A stretch of DNA of 64,000 bases from Flavobacterium lotistagni. Lineage in GTDB: Bacteria; Bacteroidota; Bacteroidia; Flavobacteriales; Flavobacteriaceae. The stretch covers positions 248,001 to 312,000 of the forward strand of contig NZ_JAAJBU010000002.1 of NCBI RefSeq assembly GCF_011392125.1, given 5' to 3'. Positions within the stretch are counted from its first letter, which is position 1, and each line of letters starts with the position of its first letter. The notes under the pieces were generated by a model, which worked only from the letters and a program-made list of their open reading frames with translations, did not search any database and was not told the DNA's origin. A program made the position numbers and the translations under genes. Below are positions 1 to 7,494 of this stretch, one piece after another.

Positions 1-484
1 TTCGACCGGCTTTGATGTTGAAATGGGAATTGATTTTAAAGTCGGCATAAATTTGCTCTAATTTTATGCTACCGCCTTTTTCAATTTCTTGCTCGAATTC
101 GCCAAACTCTTCTTGAGTATCGTAGCCAATTGCCGCACCTGTTCCGCCATGCTCAAATTCAATTTCTGAACGAAAAGAAATCCAATCATTGAATTCGTAT
201 TCTGGATATATATTCAAACGCTCCGCATCGATTTTATCTTTTAATTCCGGATCAGTATCATAATCGTAGTGGTAGTAATTTACAGCAGAATATCCGTGTA
301 ACGAAAATTTATCTATACCATGACTACTTGCATTTTCGGTGGTTTTTGATTGATTTTGGAGTTCGTTGAGCAGTTCTTGCTTAATTTCAGCTTTCAGTTT
401 TTTTAGTGCAATGCTGTCTTGACTGACTTGAGAAAATAGCGAATGAGAAACAATAATCAACAGGCAGTATTTGAAGAATTTCAT
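1..484 (-). CDS. Outer-membrane porin-like beta-barrel protein (3' end outside window)
   Basis: Reading the minus strand from an ATG at 484 gives an open frame that runs off the window start, about 161 residues. It begins with a signal peptide (MKFFKYCLLIIVSHSLFSQ) followed by a short charged, coiled-coil-prone stretch (KKLKAEIKQELLNELQNQ). After that come alternating beta-type strands rich in Tyr, Phe and acidic residues (FSLHGYSAVNYYHYDYD, DWISFRSEIEFEHGGTG). This pattern fits an outer-membrane barrel of the phosphate-selective-porin-like type common in Flavobacteriaceae. The family is inferred from composition and general resemblance. The substrate is unknown and the C-terminal half is not visible. 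Confidence 0.6.
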   Translation of the reverse strand, partial: MKFFKYCLLIIVSHSLFSQVSQDSIALKKLKAEIKQELLNELQNQSKTTENASSHGIDKFSLHGYSAVNYYHYDYDTDPELKDKIDAERLNIYPEYEFNDWISFRSEIEFEHGGTGAAIGYDTQEEFGEFEQEIEKGGSIKLEQIYADFKINSHFNIKAGR

Positions 485-502
485 CGGGTCAAAAAGTTTT
501 CG

Positions 503-510
503 CAAAACTA
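503..510 (-). promoter_or_regulatory. -7 element (TAGTTTTG) of the porin-like gene
   Basis: On the minus strand the sequence TAGTTTTG fits the Bacteroidota TAnnTTTG consensus and lies 18 bases before the start codon. A TTG lies 21 bp upstream, slightly further than the usual spacing. Confidence 0.4.
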
Positions 511-630
511 CTTTATTATTTATATTAAATCCAAATAAAAAACAAAATTATTTTTATTTATTCTAAATAACACTAAATCATCTGGGCATTTTGGTTCGTT
601 TACGGAAAGTTGATTTTTAGAGGCTTAGCT

Positions 631-650
631 AGACCGCTTCGCTGTTAGAT
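631..650 (+). repeat. Short dispersed motif, copy 1 (AGACCGCTTCGCTGTTAGAT)
   Basis: This 20-mer recurs with two differences at 47384-47403, next to the FAD-dehydrogenase gene. Both copies sit beside other repeat families, so it appears to be another interspersed element. Function unknown. Confidence 0.5.
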
Positions 651-976
651 TGTTTACGGAAAATTGAAATGTAGTTTCATAAAGTAATTTTTTAGAAAGA
701 ATTACTAGTTGACCGTAAATTCCACAATGGTCACATTCAACATACAACATTTAACATTCAACATAAAAAATAGCCGTTAATTCCACGATTTGAGCTAATA
801 GCTAACAGCTTTCAGCTATTGCAACACCGTTAATTCCACAATGATCACATTCAACATACAACATTTAACATTCAACATAAAAAATAGCCGTTGATTCCAC
901 GATTTGAGCTAACAGCTAATAGCTAAAAGCTGACAGCTAGTTCCATTACAACTCACGACCGAAGACTGACTACCGA

Positions 977-1130
977 CGACCGCCAACCAGTCTTGCGTGA
1001 GGGATAGAGCGATTGTCTGAGCTCTTTTTCAACGACATGCAATGGCGATGAAAAAAGCGAGTGCGATAGCCCGGCGGCGGCGCGATAGCTCAACCAAAAA
1101 AACATTATGGAATGCCGCCGACACGCCCAA
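977..1130 (+). repeat. Hairpin repeat family B, copy 1
   Basis: The element begins near CGCCAACCAGTCTTGCGTGA and contains GAGCTCTTTTT, an imperfectly pairing tip, then AAAAAAGCGAGTGCG and a CCGGCGGCGGCGC stretch. It ends with ATGCCGCCGACACGCCCA. Its two ends match the inverted copy at 3443-3560, and its central hairpin matches the inverted copy at 47261-47349. Confidence 0.7.
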
Positions 1131-1468
1131 AACAATTGATTAAAGATTGAAGATTTTTGATTTTTCGATTCCGGAAAATTGAAGTGTAGTTTCTAAAAGT
1201 AATTTTCGACAATTGAGTACTTGTTGACCGTTGATTCCATAATTGTCACATTCAACACTCAACATTTAACATACAACATAAATAATAACCGTTGATTCCA
1301 CAATTCGAGCTAACAGCTAATAGCTAAAAGCTGACAGCTAGTTCCCAGCACAATTCCAACACCACAACCGACCACCGACGACAGCTGACGACTGACTCCC
1401 GACGACCGACTAACATCAACTGAATAAACGATTTTCACCCCACAACTCAATTGCAACGCAGAAAAAAT

Positions 1469-1476
1469 TACCTTTG
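1469..1476 (+). promoter_or_regulatory. -7 element (TACCTTTG) of rluF
   Basis: TACCTTTG matches TAnnTTTG and ends only 4 bp before the ATG at 1481. With transcription expected to begin a few bases downstream, the rluF message is probably leaderless or nearly so. A TTG at 1451-1453 lies 15 bp upstream, a little closer than usual. Confidence 0.6.
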
Positions 1477-1480
1477 CTGC

Positions 1481-2512
1481 ATGGAAGCACCACTGAAAAG
1501 ACTCAATAAATTTATTGGAGAAACCGGTTACTGCTCGCGCCGTGAAGCCGATGCTCTCATTGAAGAAGGCCGCGTCACTGTCAATGGCGAAGTGGCGGTA
1601 ATGGGCTTGAAAGTCAGCTCGGCAGACGAAGTTCGCATTGATGGCAAACTCATTCGCGACAACAAAGAACAATTGGTTTACTTGGCTTTCAACAAACCAG
1701 TGGGCATTGAATGTACGACCAATCTGGATGTGCCGGAGAATATTGTCGACTATATCAATTACCCCAAACGCATCTTCCCTATCGGACGACTTGACAAAGC
1801 CAGCGAAGGGTTGATTTTCATGACCAATGATGGCGATATCGTCAACAAAATCTTGCGCGCCAGAAACAACCACGAGAAAGAATATACTGTAACAGTCAAT
1901 AAACCTATTACCAGTCGTTTTATCGAGCGCATGGGCAATGGCATTCCGATTCTCGATACGGTAACGCGCAAATGCAAAGTAGAGCAAATCAGCAAATACA
2001 TTTTCAAGATTATCCTCACGCAAGGCCTGAACCGCCAAATCCGTAGAATGTGTGAATATTTGGGTTATGAAGTAACGGCACTCAAAAGAATCCGAATTAT
2101 CAATATTTCGTTGGATGTGCCGGTAGGCCGTTACCGCGAATTGACCGAGGCAGAAATCACGCAACTACAACAACTCATCGAGCCTTCAAGCAAAACCGAA
2201 GAAGCGAGTTTGCCCAAGGTCGAAAAAACAAAAAGTGACGAGCCAACGCGGTACGAACCGAGAAAAAGAAACCTCGAAGCGCGAGTGAATTCCGGACGAG
2301 AAACCCGGTCGCGCCAACCCTTTCCAAAGAAAGACGATGGTGAAACTAAGCCAGCACGGAACTTCGAAAAACCCAAAAGAGAAAAAAACGAAAACCCGCG
2401 AAATAGCAACGCCAAACCCAAGGCTGATGAAAATCCAAAACCGGCGTCGCGATGGAAAGTCGATTTCATCAAGAAAGACGATGTGAACTATCGTAAAAAG
2501 GGTGAATACTAG
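1481..2512 (+). CDS. rluF: 23S rRNA pseudouridine synthase, RluF/RluB type, with long basic tail
   Basis: This enzyme isomerises a uridine in 23S rRNA to pseudouridine. The 343-residue product has an N-terminal S4 RNA-binding domain (about residues 5-52, [19 protein letters not shown]) and a catalytic domain with the family motif [10 protein letters not shown], in which Asp105 is the expected nucleophile. The motif [17 protein letters not shown] is also typical. The core ends near residue 234. The last 110 or so residues are an extension rich in Lys, Arg, Pro and Glu that bacterial RluF enzymes normally lack. I chose the ATG at 1481 over an in-frame TTG at 1451 because the S4 domain begins right after it and a promoter element occupies 1469-1476. 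It converges on folD with a 3-bp gap. Confidence 0.9.
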   Translation: MEAPLKRLNKFIGETGYCSRREADALIEEGRVTVNGEVAVMGLKVSSADEVRIDGKLIRDNKEQLVYLAFNKPVGIECTTNLDVPENIVDYINYPKRIFPIGRLDKASEGLIFMTNDGDIVNKILRARNNHEKEYTVTVNKPITSRFIERMGNGIPILDTVTRKCKVEQISKYIFKIILTQGLNRQIRRMCEYLGYEVTALKRIRIINISLDVPVGRYRELTEAEITQLQQLIEPSSKTEEASLPKVEKTKSDEPTRYEPRKRNLEARVNSGRETRSRQPFPKKDDGETKPARNFEKPKREKNENPRNSNAKPKADENPKPASRWKVDFIKKDDVNYRKKGEY

Positions 2513-2515
2513 ATT

Positions 2516-3397
2516 TTATCGCAATCTTCTTTGTTCTCTAGCCAAAAGCGTATTCTTAAGCAACATGGCAATTGTCATTGGCCCAACACCACCCGGAACC
2601 GGAGTGATGTGCGAAGTTTTTTTGCTGACCATTTCAAAATCAACGTCGCCGGTGATGCGGTAGCCTTTTTCTAGGGTTTTGTCTTCTACTCTAGTAATTC
2701 CAACGTCGATTACCACGGCGCCATCTTTAACCATTTCAGCTTTGAGGTAATTCGGAACGCCAAGCGCCGTGATGATAATATCGGCTTGCGTAGTGATTTG
2801 TGCGATATTTTTAGTGTAGCTGTGTGTTAAGGTAACGGTTGAATTTCCAGGAAAACCTTTGCGGCCCATCAAAATACTCATCGGGCGGCCCACAATGTGG
2901 CTTCTGCCAATCACTACAGTGTGTTTTCCTTTGGTTTCAACACCATAACGTTCTAATAATTCCAGAATTCCGAACGGTGTAGCCGGAATAAACGTAGACA
3001 TATCCAACGCCATTTTCCCGAAGTTCTCCGGATGGAATCCATCTACATCTTTGCTCGGATCGATGGCCATAATCACTTTCTGGGTATCAATTTGTTCGGG
3101 CAGCGGCAACTGTACGATAAAGCCGTCAATGTTGTCGTCTTGGTTGAGCTGTTTGATTTTCTTGAGCAGCTCGGTTTCTGAAGTCGTGCTCGGCATTTTA
3201 ATCAAAGTGGATTCAAAACCTACGCGTTCACAGGCTTTGACTTTGCTGCCCACGTAAGTTAAACTCGCGCCGTCGTTGCCCACGATGATGGCGGCCAAGT
3301 GCGGCACTTTCTCACCTTTGGCTTTCATGGCGCCCACTTCTGCGGCGATTTCGTTCTTGATGTCTTCCGAGGTTTTTTTTCCGTCTAGTAGTTGCAT
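2516..3397 (-). CDS. folD: Bifunctional methylenetetrahydrofolate dehydrogenase/cyclohydrolase
   Basis: FolD interconverts 5,10-methylene-, 5,10-methenyl- and 10-formyl-tetrahydrofolate in cytosolic one-carbon metabolism. The 293-residue protein has the usual length. Family motifs are present: YVGSKVKACERVGF with the catalytic Lys, VQLPLPEQI, GRSHIVGRPMSILM for the NADP site, and PVPGGVGPMTIAMLL near the C-terminus. The frame stays open 21 codons further upstream, but that extension (MPPTRPENK...) is encoded by repeat family B, so the ATG at 3397 (MQLLDGKKTSEDIK) is the real start. It converges with rluF. Confidence 0.95.
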   Translation of the reverse strand: MQLLDGKKTSEDIKNEIAAEVGAMKAKGEKVPHLAAIIVGNDGASLTYVGSKVKACERVGFESTLIKMPSTTSETELLKKIKQLNQDDNIDGFIVQLPLPEQIDTQKVIMAIDPSKDVDGFHPENFGKMALDMSTFIPATPFGILELLERYGVETKGKHTVVIGRSHIVGRPMSILMGRKGFPGNSTVTLTHSYTKNIAQITTQADIIITALGVPNYLKAEMVKDGAVVIDVGITRVEDKTLEKGYRITGDVDFEMVSKKTSHITPVPGGVGPMTIAMLLKNTLLAREQRRLR

Positions 3398-3442
3398 GTT
3401 CTTTGAATTATATGTTGTGAGTTGGATTTCGTATTTATTTTC

Positions 3443-3560
3443 TGGGCGTGTCGGCGGCATTCATCATCTGGTTGTTTGGTTGTACTTTTTGCGCCGCCGT
3501 CGGGCTGTTCGCAGTACGCGGTACTTTGCTGCCATCCCTCACGCGAGACTGATTGGCGGT
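3443..3560 (-). repeat. Hairpin repeat family B, copy 2 (inverted)
   Basis: On the minus strand it reads CGCCAATCAGTCTCGCGTGA, then GGGATGG, a small palindrome AGTACCGCGTACT, CCCGACGGCGGCGC, and ends ATGCCGCCGACACGCCCA. The ends match copy 1 at 977-1130, but the T-run/A-run hairpin is replaced by the small palindrome. It supplies a false N-terminal extension to the folD frame. Confidence 0.7.
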
Positions 3561-3722
3561 TGTCGGTTGTCGGTCGTCGGTTGTAGGATTTGTGCTGGGA
3601 ACTGGCTGTCAGCTGTCAGCTTTTAGCTATTAGCTTGAATTGTGGAATCAACTGCCAACAAGTACATCACTCCAAAAAAGTTCAATTTAAAACTGCTAAC
3701 CAACTTTCCGTAAACGAACCAC
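3551..3722 (-). repeat. Composite 7-bp-phased repeat, inverted copy
   Basis: GGTYGTC heptads (3558-3585) and AGCTNNN heptads (3604-3638) are followed by the header complement (about 3637-3656) and the TTTCCGTAAACGAACC end. It is the reverse complement of the composites at 590-1410, but without a CATNNAA array. The 466-bp gap between folD and ffh is filled by this copy, family B copy 2, family A copy 1 and the ffh terminator. Confidence 0.8.
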
Positions 3723-3739
3723 CAACCATCAACCAAAAC

Positions 3740-3822
3740 CCCTAGCCCTGATTGCAGCGGCATCCTTTTTTCTCGTGGCCGAACGAGGAAAAAGATACAG
3801 CGGAAAGCAGGTTCCCGGCTCC
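3740..3822 (+). repeat. Hairpin repeat family A, copy 1 (possible structured RNA)
   Basis: The element reads CCTAGCCCTGATTGCAGCGG, then CATCCTTTTTTCTCGT, loop GGCCGA, ACGAGGAAAAAGATACAGCGG, AAAGCAGG and GGCTCC. CTCGT pairs with ACGAG and the T-run pairs with the A-run. A second copy at 42759-42863 shares the flanks but has a different pairing tip. It may belong to a Flavobacteria-restricted structured RNA family such as the Flavo-1 motif, but I could not check this. Confidence 0.6.
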
Positions 3823-3857
3823 TAAAAAAAAAAAAAGACGCGAATCACCACGTCTTT
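3823..3857 (-). terminator. Intrinsic terminator of ffh
   Basis: On the minus strand AGACG and CGTCT pair around an ATCACCAC-type loop and are followed by a run of about 13 T. It lies directly after the ffh stop codon. Confidence 0.85.
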
Positions 3858-3863
3858 CCGATT

Positions 3864-5201
3864 TTATCTGAGGCCTTTCATGCCGCCCATCATTTTCATC
3901 ATCTGCTTGCCGCCTGGGCCTTGCATCATTTTCATCATTTTGCTCATTTGGTCGAATTGCTTCATGAGTTGGTTGACTTCGTCTATTTTGCGGCCCGAAC
4001 CTTTGGCGATGCGGGTTTTGCGTTTCATATCAATTAGGGCAGGTTTGCTTCTTTCTGCTGGAGTCATCGAATAGATAATCGCTTCGATGTGTTTGAACGC
4101 GTCGTCTTCGATCTCTACGTCTTTCATGGCTTTGGCCGCGCCCGGAATCATGCCGACAAGGTCTTTCATGTTACCCATTTTCTTGACTTGCTGGATTTGC
4201 GCCAGAAAATCATCGAACCCAAATTCGTTTTTGGCGATTTTCTTCTGCAGCTTGCGCGCTTCTTCTTCATTGAATTGCTCCTGCGCCCGTTCTACAAGCG
4301 AAACCACGTCGCCCATACCAAGGATTCTTTCGGCCATACGCTCCGGGTAGAACACGTCGATGGCTTCCATTTTCTCGCCGGTTCCGACGAACTTGATTGG
4401 TTTATCAACAACAGATTTAATCGAAATAGCAGCTCCACCTCGGGTATCACCGTCTAATTTGGTGAGGATGACTCCATCGAAATTCAGTCGGTCGTTGAAG
4501 GCTTTAGCGGTATTCACGGCATCCTGACCAGTCATCGAATCGACGACGAACAGAGTTTCTTGTGGTTGCAAAGCACGGTGCACATTGGCGATTTCGGTCA
4601 TCATTTCTTCATCGACAGCCAAACGGCCCGCGGTATCGACAATCACTACGTTGTATCCTTTTTCTTTGGCGTATTTGACGGCGTTCTGTGCAATTTCGAC
4701 CGGATTGTTGTTGCCGAGTTCGGAATAGACTTCCACGCCGATTTGGTCTCCAACGACATGCAATTGGTTGATCGCTGCCGGACGATACACGTCGCAGGCT
4801 ACGAGTAATGGTTTTTTGTTTTTCTTGGTTTTCAGAAAATTGGCCAGCTTGCCCGAGAAAGTGGTTTTACCCGAACCTTGCAAACCAGACATCAAAATAA
4901 CGGTCGGATTTCCGGAAAGGTTGATGCCAGAGACTTCTCCGCCCATGAGTTCGGTCAGTTCGTCTTTGACGAGTTTCACCAAAAGTTGGCCCGGCTGTAA
5001 AGTTGTGAGTACGTTCTGGCCGATGGCTTTGTCTTTGACGCGCGTGGTGAATTCTTTGGCGATCTTGAAATTGACGTCGGCATCGAGTAGCGCACGGCGT
5101 ACTTCTTTTAAAGTTTCCGCAACGTTGATCTCGGTGATTTTCCCATGTCCTTTCAGGATGTGGAACGCCTTGTCTAGTTTGTCACTTAAATTATCGAACA
5201 T
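3864..5201 (-). CDS. ffh: Signal recognition particle protein (SRP54 GTPase)
   Basis: Ffh binds 4.5S RNA and nascent signal sequences and delivers ribosomes to the receptor FtsY at the inner membrane. The 445-residue protein has the full family layout. It has an N domain, a G domain with P-loop GLQGSGKTT, DVYRPAA, DTAGR and TKLDGDTRGG, and a Met-rich M domain at the C-terminus (QMSKMMKMMQGPGGKQMMKM) that forms the signal-peptide groove. It starts at ATG 5201, downstream of a well-formed promoter. No 4.5S RNA gene is visible nearby. Confidence 0.97.
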   Translation of the reverse strand: MFDNLSDKLDKAFHILKGHGKITEINVAETLKEVRRALLDADVNFKIAKEFTTRVKDKAIGQNVLTTLQPGQLLVKLVKDELTELMGGEVSGINLSGNPTVILMSGLQGSGKTTFSGKLANFLKTKKNKKPLLVACDVYRPAAINQLHVVGDQIGVEVYSELGNNNPVEIAQNAVKYAKEKGYNVVIVDTAGRLAVDEEMMTEIANVHRALQPQETLFVVDSMTGQDAVNTAKAFNDRLNFDGVILTKLDGDTRGGAAISIKSVVDKPIKFVGTGEKMEAIDVFYPERMAERILGMGDVVSLVERAQEQFNEEEARKLQKKIAKNEFGFDDFLAQIQQVKKMGNMKDLVGMIPGAAKAMKDVEIEDDAFKHIEAIIYSMTPAERSKPALIDMKRKTRIAKGSGRKIDEVNQLMKQFDQMSKMMKMMQGPGGKQMMKMMGGMKGLR

Positions 5202-5224
5202 AATTCTGGCTGTTTTTGAAGTTG

Positions 5225-5254
5225 CAAATATAGCACAAACTCAGTTTTGGGCAA
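5225..5254 (-). promoter_or_regulatory. Promoter of ffh
   Basis: On the minus strand a TTG (5252-5254) is followed by 19 bp and TATATTTG (5225-5232), matching the Bacteroidota housekeeping-sigma consensus. The start codon lies 24 bp downstream. The remaining bases up to 5497 show nothing else recognisable. Confidence 0.8.
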
Positions 5255-5497
5255 GCCTTGAAAATGATAATTCTGAAATATTAAATGCAAAATTTGCAGC
5301 CCGAGAATTGACTTTGGAAAATAGCTTTAAGGCCAGTTCAAAAGAAATTCATAAATAAAAACGCCCTTGGCCTTTCGAATGATTTTGACATCTTGAGGCA
5401 ATTGATTGAAATCAAAATACAATATATTAAATAACGAAAATTCCTAAATCTAATGTGACTTTGATAAGTATCAGATCAAGTCAATTTCTTGTAGGCT

Positions 5498-5950
5498 TTA
5501 GTTTTTCTCGAAGGTCAAAAGATTAGTACTCAAATCTTCGTTGGTGATGGTCATTTCGATTTTATCATCGGCAGCAGCAGTAACCACCCAATCTTTGCTA
5601 ATCGAATCCAGCACCGTAACTAAATCTTGCTCTTTGAGGTTCAACTTTAAAAGGGTTTTGCCACTTTCGGCCACCGAACTCCAAGTACCTTCTTTGTCTG
5701 TGGCAGCTATTGTCGCTGTTACAACTCCTTCAGATTCATAGAGAAAGGAATATCCTGCGAGTGCTGTAGTTAAATCGGTGTCTTTGTATTGGTAAAGTGT
5801 GATGCGCCAAGTATCCTGAACCAATCTCGGAACTACGTCGGTAGGCAATAGTCCGGGTGCCACAGTTTTGTCGTCTTTTTCGCTGCAATTCGATAAAAAT
5901 AAAGCCAACACTACAGCCGATAGTACAGAAATAATTCTCGAGGTTTTCAT
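5498..5950 (-). CDS. Lipoprotein of a three-member paralogous family
   Basis: The 150-residue product has a lipoprotein signal peptide (MKTSRIISVLSAVVLALFLS) ending in a lipobox Cys, then an acidic linker and one globular domain. That domain shares spaced features with the proteins at 10161-10604 and 10657-11679: a W-R-hydrophobic start, a GYSFLYESEGVVTA strand pair, GTWSS, a KLNL strand, a KDW motif and a final LLTFEK. This resembles a small lipocalin-like barrel, but no function is known to me. I chose ATG 5950 because it begins the signal peptide and follows a promoter. Confidence 0.75.
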   Translation of the reverse strand: MKTSRIISVLSAVVLALFLSNCSEKDDKTVAPGLLPTDVVPRLVQDTWRITLYQYKDTDLTTALAGYSFLYESEGVVTATIAATDKEGTWSSVAESGKTLLKLNLKEQDLVTVLDSISKDWVVTAAADDKIEMTITNEDLSTNLLTFEKN

Positions 5951-5969
5951 GAACGGTATTTTAAGAATC

Positions 5970-5998
5970 CAAATATAGCGAAAAATGCATTCGGGCAA
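5970..5998 (-). promoter_or_regulatory. Promoter of the lipoprotein at 5498-5950
   Basis: TTG (5996-5998), an 18-bp spacer and TATATTTG (5970-5977) on the minus strand, about 20 bp before the start codon. Confidence 0.75.
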
Positions 5999-6160
5999 AC
6001 TTTACCAATCAATCAAAAAATACGGGTTGTAATTTGCTGTTTTTCATAAGTTTCAAGATTGTTCTTCTGGATTTATGAAAAAAAATATTTTTTTATTCGA
6101 TTCGAGGTAGGGTATTATTTTGAAAATCTGTTTTCATACCAAAATAACAAAAACCCCAAA

Positions 6161-6685
6161 ATGAACCGGATTCTAACCTACACCTTTTTGCTCCTTGCCT
6201 TTCTCGCTCATGCCCAAGTCAAGACTGTTTTTGATGTAGCGAGAAAAGGTAACCTACAGGAAATTCAAGAAATCTACGCTTCCAATCCGAAACTGATTGA
6301 CACTCCTGATGAGCGCCAATCGAGCCCATTGATTCTGGCTTGCTATCGCGGAAATACTGAGGTGGCATTATTCATCGCCGAGAAAACCAAAAACCTCAAC
6401 TACAACTCCGGCACGGGAACCGCTTTGATGGCGGCTGTGATGTCGGGAAACCCAACTATTACTCAGAAACTCATCGATTTGAAAGCCGATTTGAATCAAG
6501 CTGACACCCAAGGCAAAACGGCTTTGATTTACGCTACTTTTTTCAATAAAACTGATATCGTAAAACAACTAGTTGCGGCTGGCGCGAATAAAAACAGCAA
6601 AGACAACGACAACAGAACTGCGCTGGATTACGCGACTTTCAACAAGAATACTGAACTAATCATTTTACTAAACAAACAGCAATAA
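6161..6685 (+). CDS. Exported ankyrin-repeat protein
   Basis: The 174-residue protein has a signal peptide (MNRILTYTFLLLAFLAHAQ) followed by about four ankyrin repeats filling the mature chain. The repeats are recognisable from RGNTEVALFIAEK, TALMAAVMSGN, GKTALIYATFFNKTDIVKQL and RTALDYATFNKNTEL. Ankyrin repeats mediate protein-protein contacts. Periplasmic single-module ankyrin proteins are known in other bacteria as partners of redox or stress enzymes. The frame is open upstream to 6059, but ATG 6161 begins the signal peptide. It is the first of six same-strand genes encoding exported proteins, 26 bp before the DOMON gene. Confidence 0.85.
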   Translation: MNRILTYTFLLLAFLAHAQVKTVFDVARKGNLQEIQEIYASNPKLIDTPDERQSSPLILACYRGNTEVALFIAEKTKNLNYNSGTGTALMAAVMSGNPTITQKLIDLKADLNQADTQGKTALIYATFFNKTDIVKQLVAAGANKNSKDNDNRTALDYATFNKNTELIILLNKQQ

Positions 6686-6711
6686 ACAAATTTTAACTTA
6701 ATCTACTAAAA

Positions 6712-7488
6712 ATGAAAAACATGAAAAAAACCTGTTTGTTATTGATGTTTTGTTTGGGCCTGATACTCAGCGCAAATGCCCAACAAAAAGAAACTGCCCT
6801 GACTACTATGGGCGGTATGAAAGTAAAAATGAACCTGGATTCTGCTACTTCTTTGGTGACGATTACCATGGTCGGGCCTTCGAACAAATGGTTCTCTATT
6901 GGTTTGAGTACTTCGGACATGGCTACCAACAAAGATGTGTACACTTACGGCACATCGCTCTTAGATCAATATTTTACTTCCAACGGCCATGTAGCGCCAA
7001 CCACAGACACCACCAACAACCTGACGTTAGTGAGTAATACTGTTGCCGGAACCACCAGAACAGTTGTTTTTACCCGACCATTCAGCACTGGCGATGCTAA
7101 AGATTACACTTTCGCTTACACCCTGAATTCATTAAACATTGTTTGGGGTATTGGCCCATCGACCACCGTAACCAGCGAACATTCGACCTACGGAACGAAA
7201 ACTTTGACTTTCTCGGCAGTATTGGATTCAGAACAATTTGACACTTTGCAAGATATTGCGGTGTATCCGAACCCTTCGAGCGGCTTGTTTAACATCGCAA
7301 AAAGCAGTTTAGTGAAAATTGATAAAGTGAGAATCTTCGACACCAACGCCAAATTGCTCAAAGAAATCAACACGGAAATCACCGACCAAAACAACACCAT
7401 TGATTTGACCGATTTGACCCGCGGAATTTATTTTATGGAATTGTCTAACGAATCCGATCAGATTGTTAAGAAAGTAGTCATTAACTAG
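6712..7488 (+). CDS. DOMON-domain protein with T9SS type A sorting domain
   Basis: The 258-residue product has a signal peptide (ending SANAQ), a DOMON-like beta-sandwich (about residues 30-155, including WFSIGLSTSDM and VYTYG), and a C-terminal T9SS type A sorting domain (about 180-258: VYPNPSSGLF, VRIFDTNAK, GIYFMEL, KKVVIN). DOMON domains bind haem or sugars and often act in extracellular electron transfer. T9SS export would place it on the cell surface or in the medium. It lies 6 bp upstream of the OB-fold gene. Ligand binding is inferred from the fold. No invariant haem-ligand pair can be assigned by eye. Confidence 0.75.
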   Translation: MKNMKKTCLLLMFCLGLILSANAQQKETALTTMGGMKVKMNLDSATSLVTITMVGPSNKWFSIGLSTSDMATNKDVYTYGTSLLDQYFTSNGHVAPTTDTTNNLTLVSNTVAGTTRTVVFTRPFSTGDAKDYTFAYTLNSLNIVWGIGPSTTVTSEHSTYGTKTLTFSAVLDSEQFDTLQDIAVYPNPSSGLFNIAKSSLVKIDKVRIFDTNAKLLKEINTEITDQNNTIDLTDLTRGIYFMELSNESDQIVKKVVIN

Positions 7489-7494
7489 TATAAA

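Larger units (their letters stand above)
590..1410. repeat. Composite intergenic repeat block with 7-bp-phased arrays
   Basis: The gap of about 1 kb between the porin-like gene and rluF holds no credible gene. It contains two composite repeats in direct orientation (about 651-990 and 1170-1410). Each runs from a CGGAAAATTGAA-type start through a TTGACCGT segment into tandem arrays with an exact 7-bp period: CATNNAA (734-768, 848-882, 1249-1283), AGCTNNN (793-820, 907-941, 1308-1342) and NNCYGAC-type (956-990, 1366-1410, the last with one 3-bp slip). A header close to CCGTTGATTCCACAATT precedes every CAT and AGCT array. The same composite occurs inverted at 3551-3722. Short frames here (for example 953-1135 minus) are repeat by-products. 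Confidence 0.85.

Noticed and set aside
953..1135. Short minus-strand frame in the repeat block
   Set aside because: It is made entirely of repeat family B and heptad sequence.
734..1410. CRISPR-like array
   Set aside because: The repeats are 7 bp, degenerate and without spacers, and there are no cas genes nearby.
1310..2164. Long minus-strand frame (284 codons) opposite rluF
   Set aside because: It is fully antisense to a clear pseudouridine synthase, begins inside the repeat block and shows no family motif.
3398..3460. N-terminal extension of FolD
   Set aside because: The extra 21 codons come from repeat family B (the same ATGCCGCCGACACGCCCA occurs at 1110-1130), and FolD normally begins at the ATG at 3397.
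3823..3836. Homopolymer A-run as a phase-variation tract
   Set aside because: It lies outside coding sequence and serves as the T-run of the ffh terminator on the other strand.
4560..5358. Plus-strand frames opposite ffh (82 and 196 codons)
   Set aside because: Antisense shadows of a well-defined SRP54 gene.
5202..5497. 4.5S (SRP) RNA gene next to ffh
   Set aside because: I see no GGAA/GGAG-loop hairpin typical of SRP RNA in this gap. Only the ffh promoter is recognisable.
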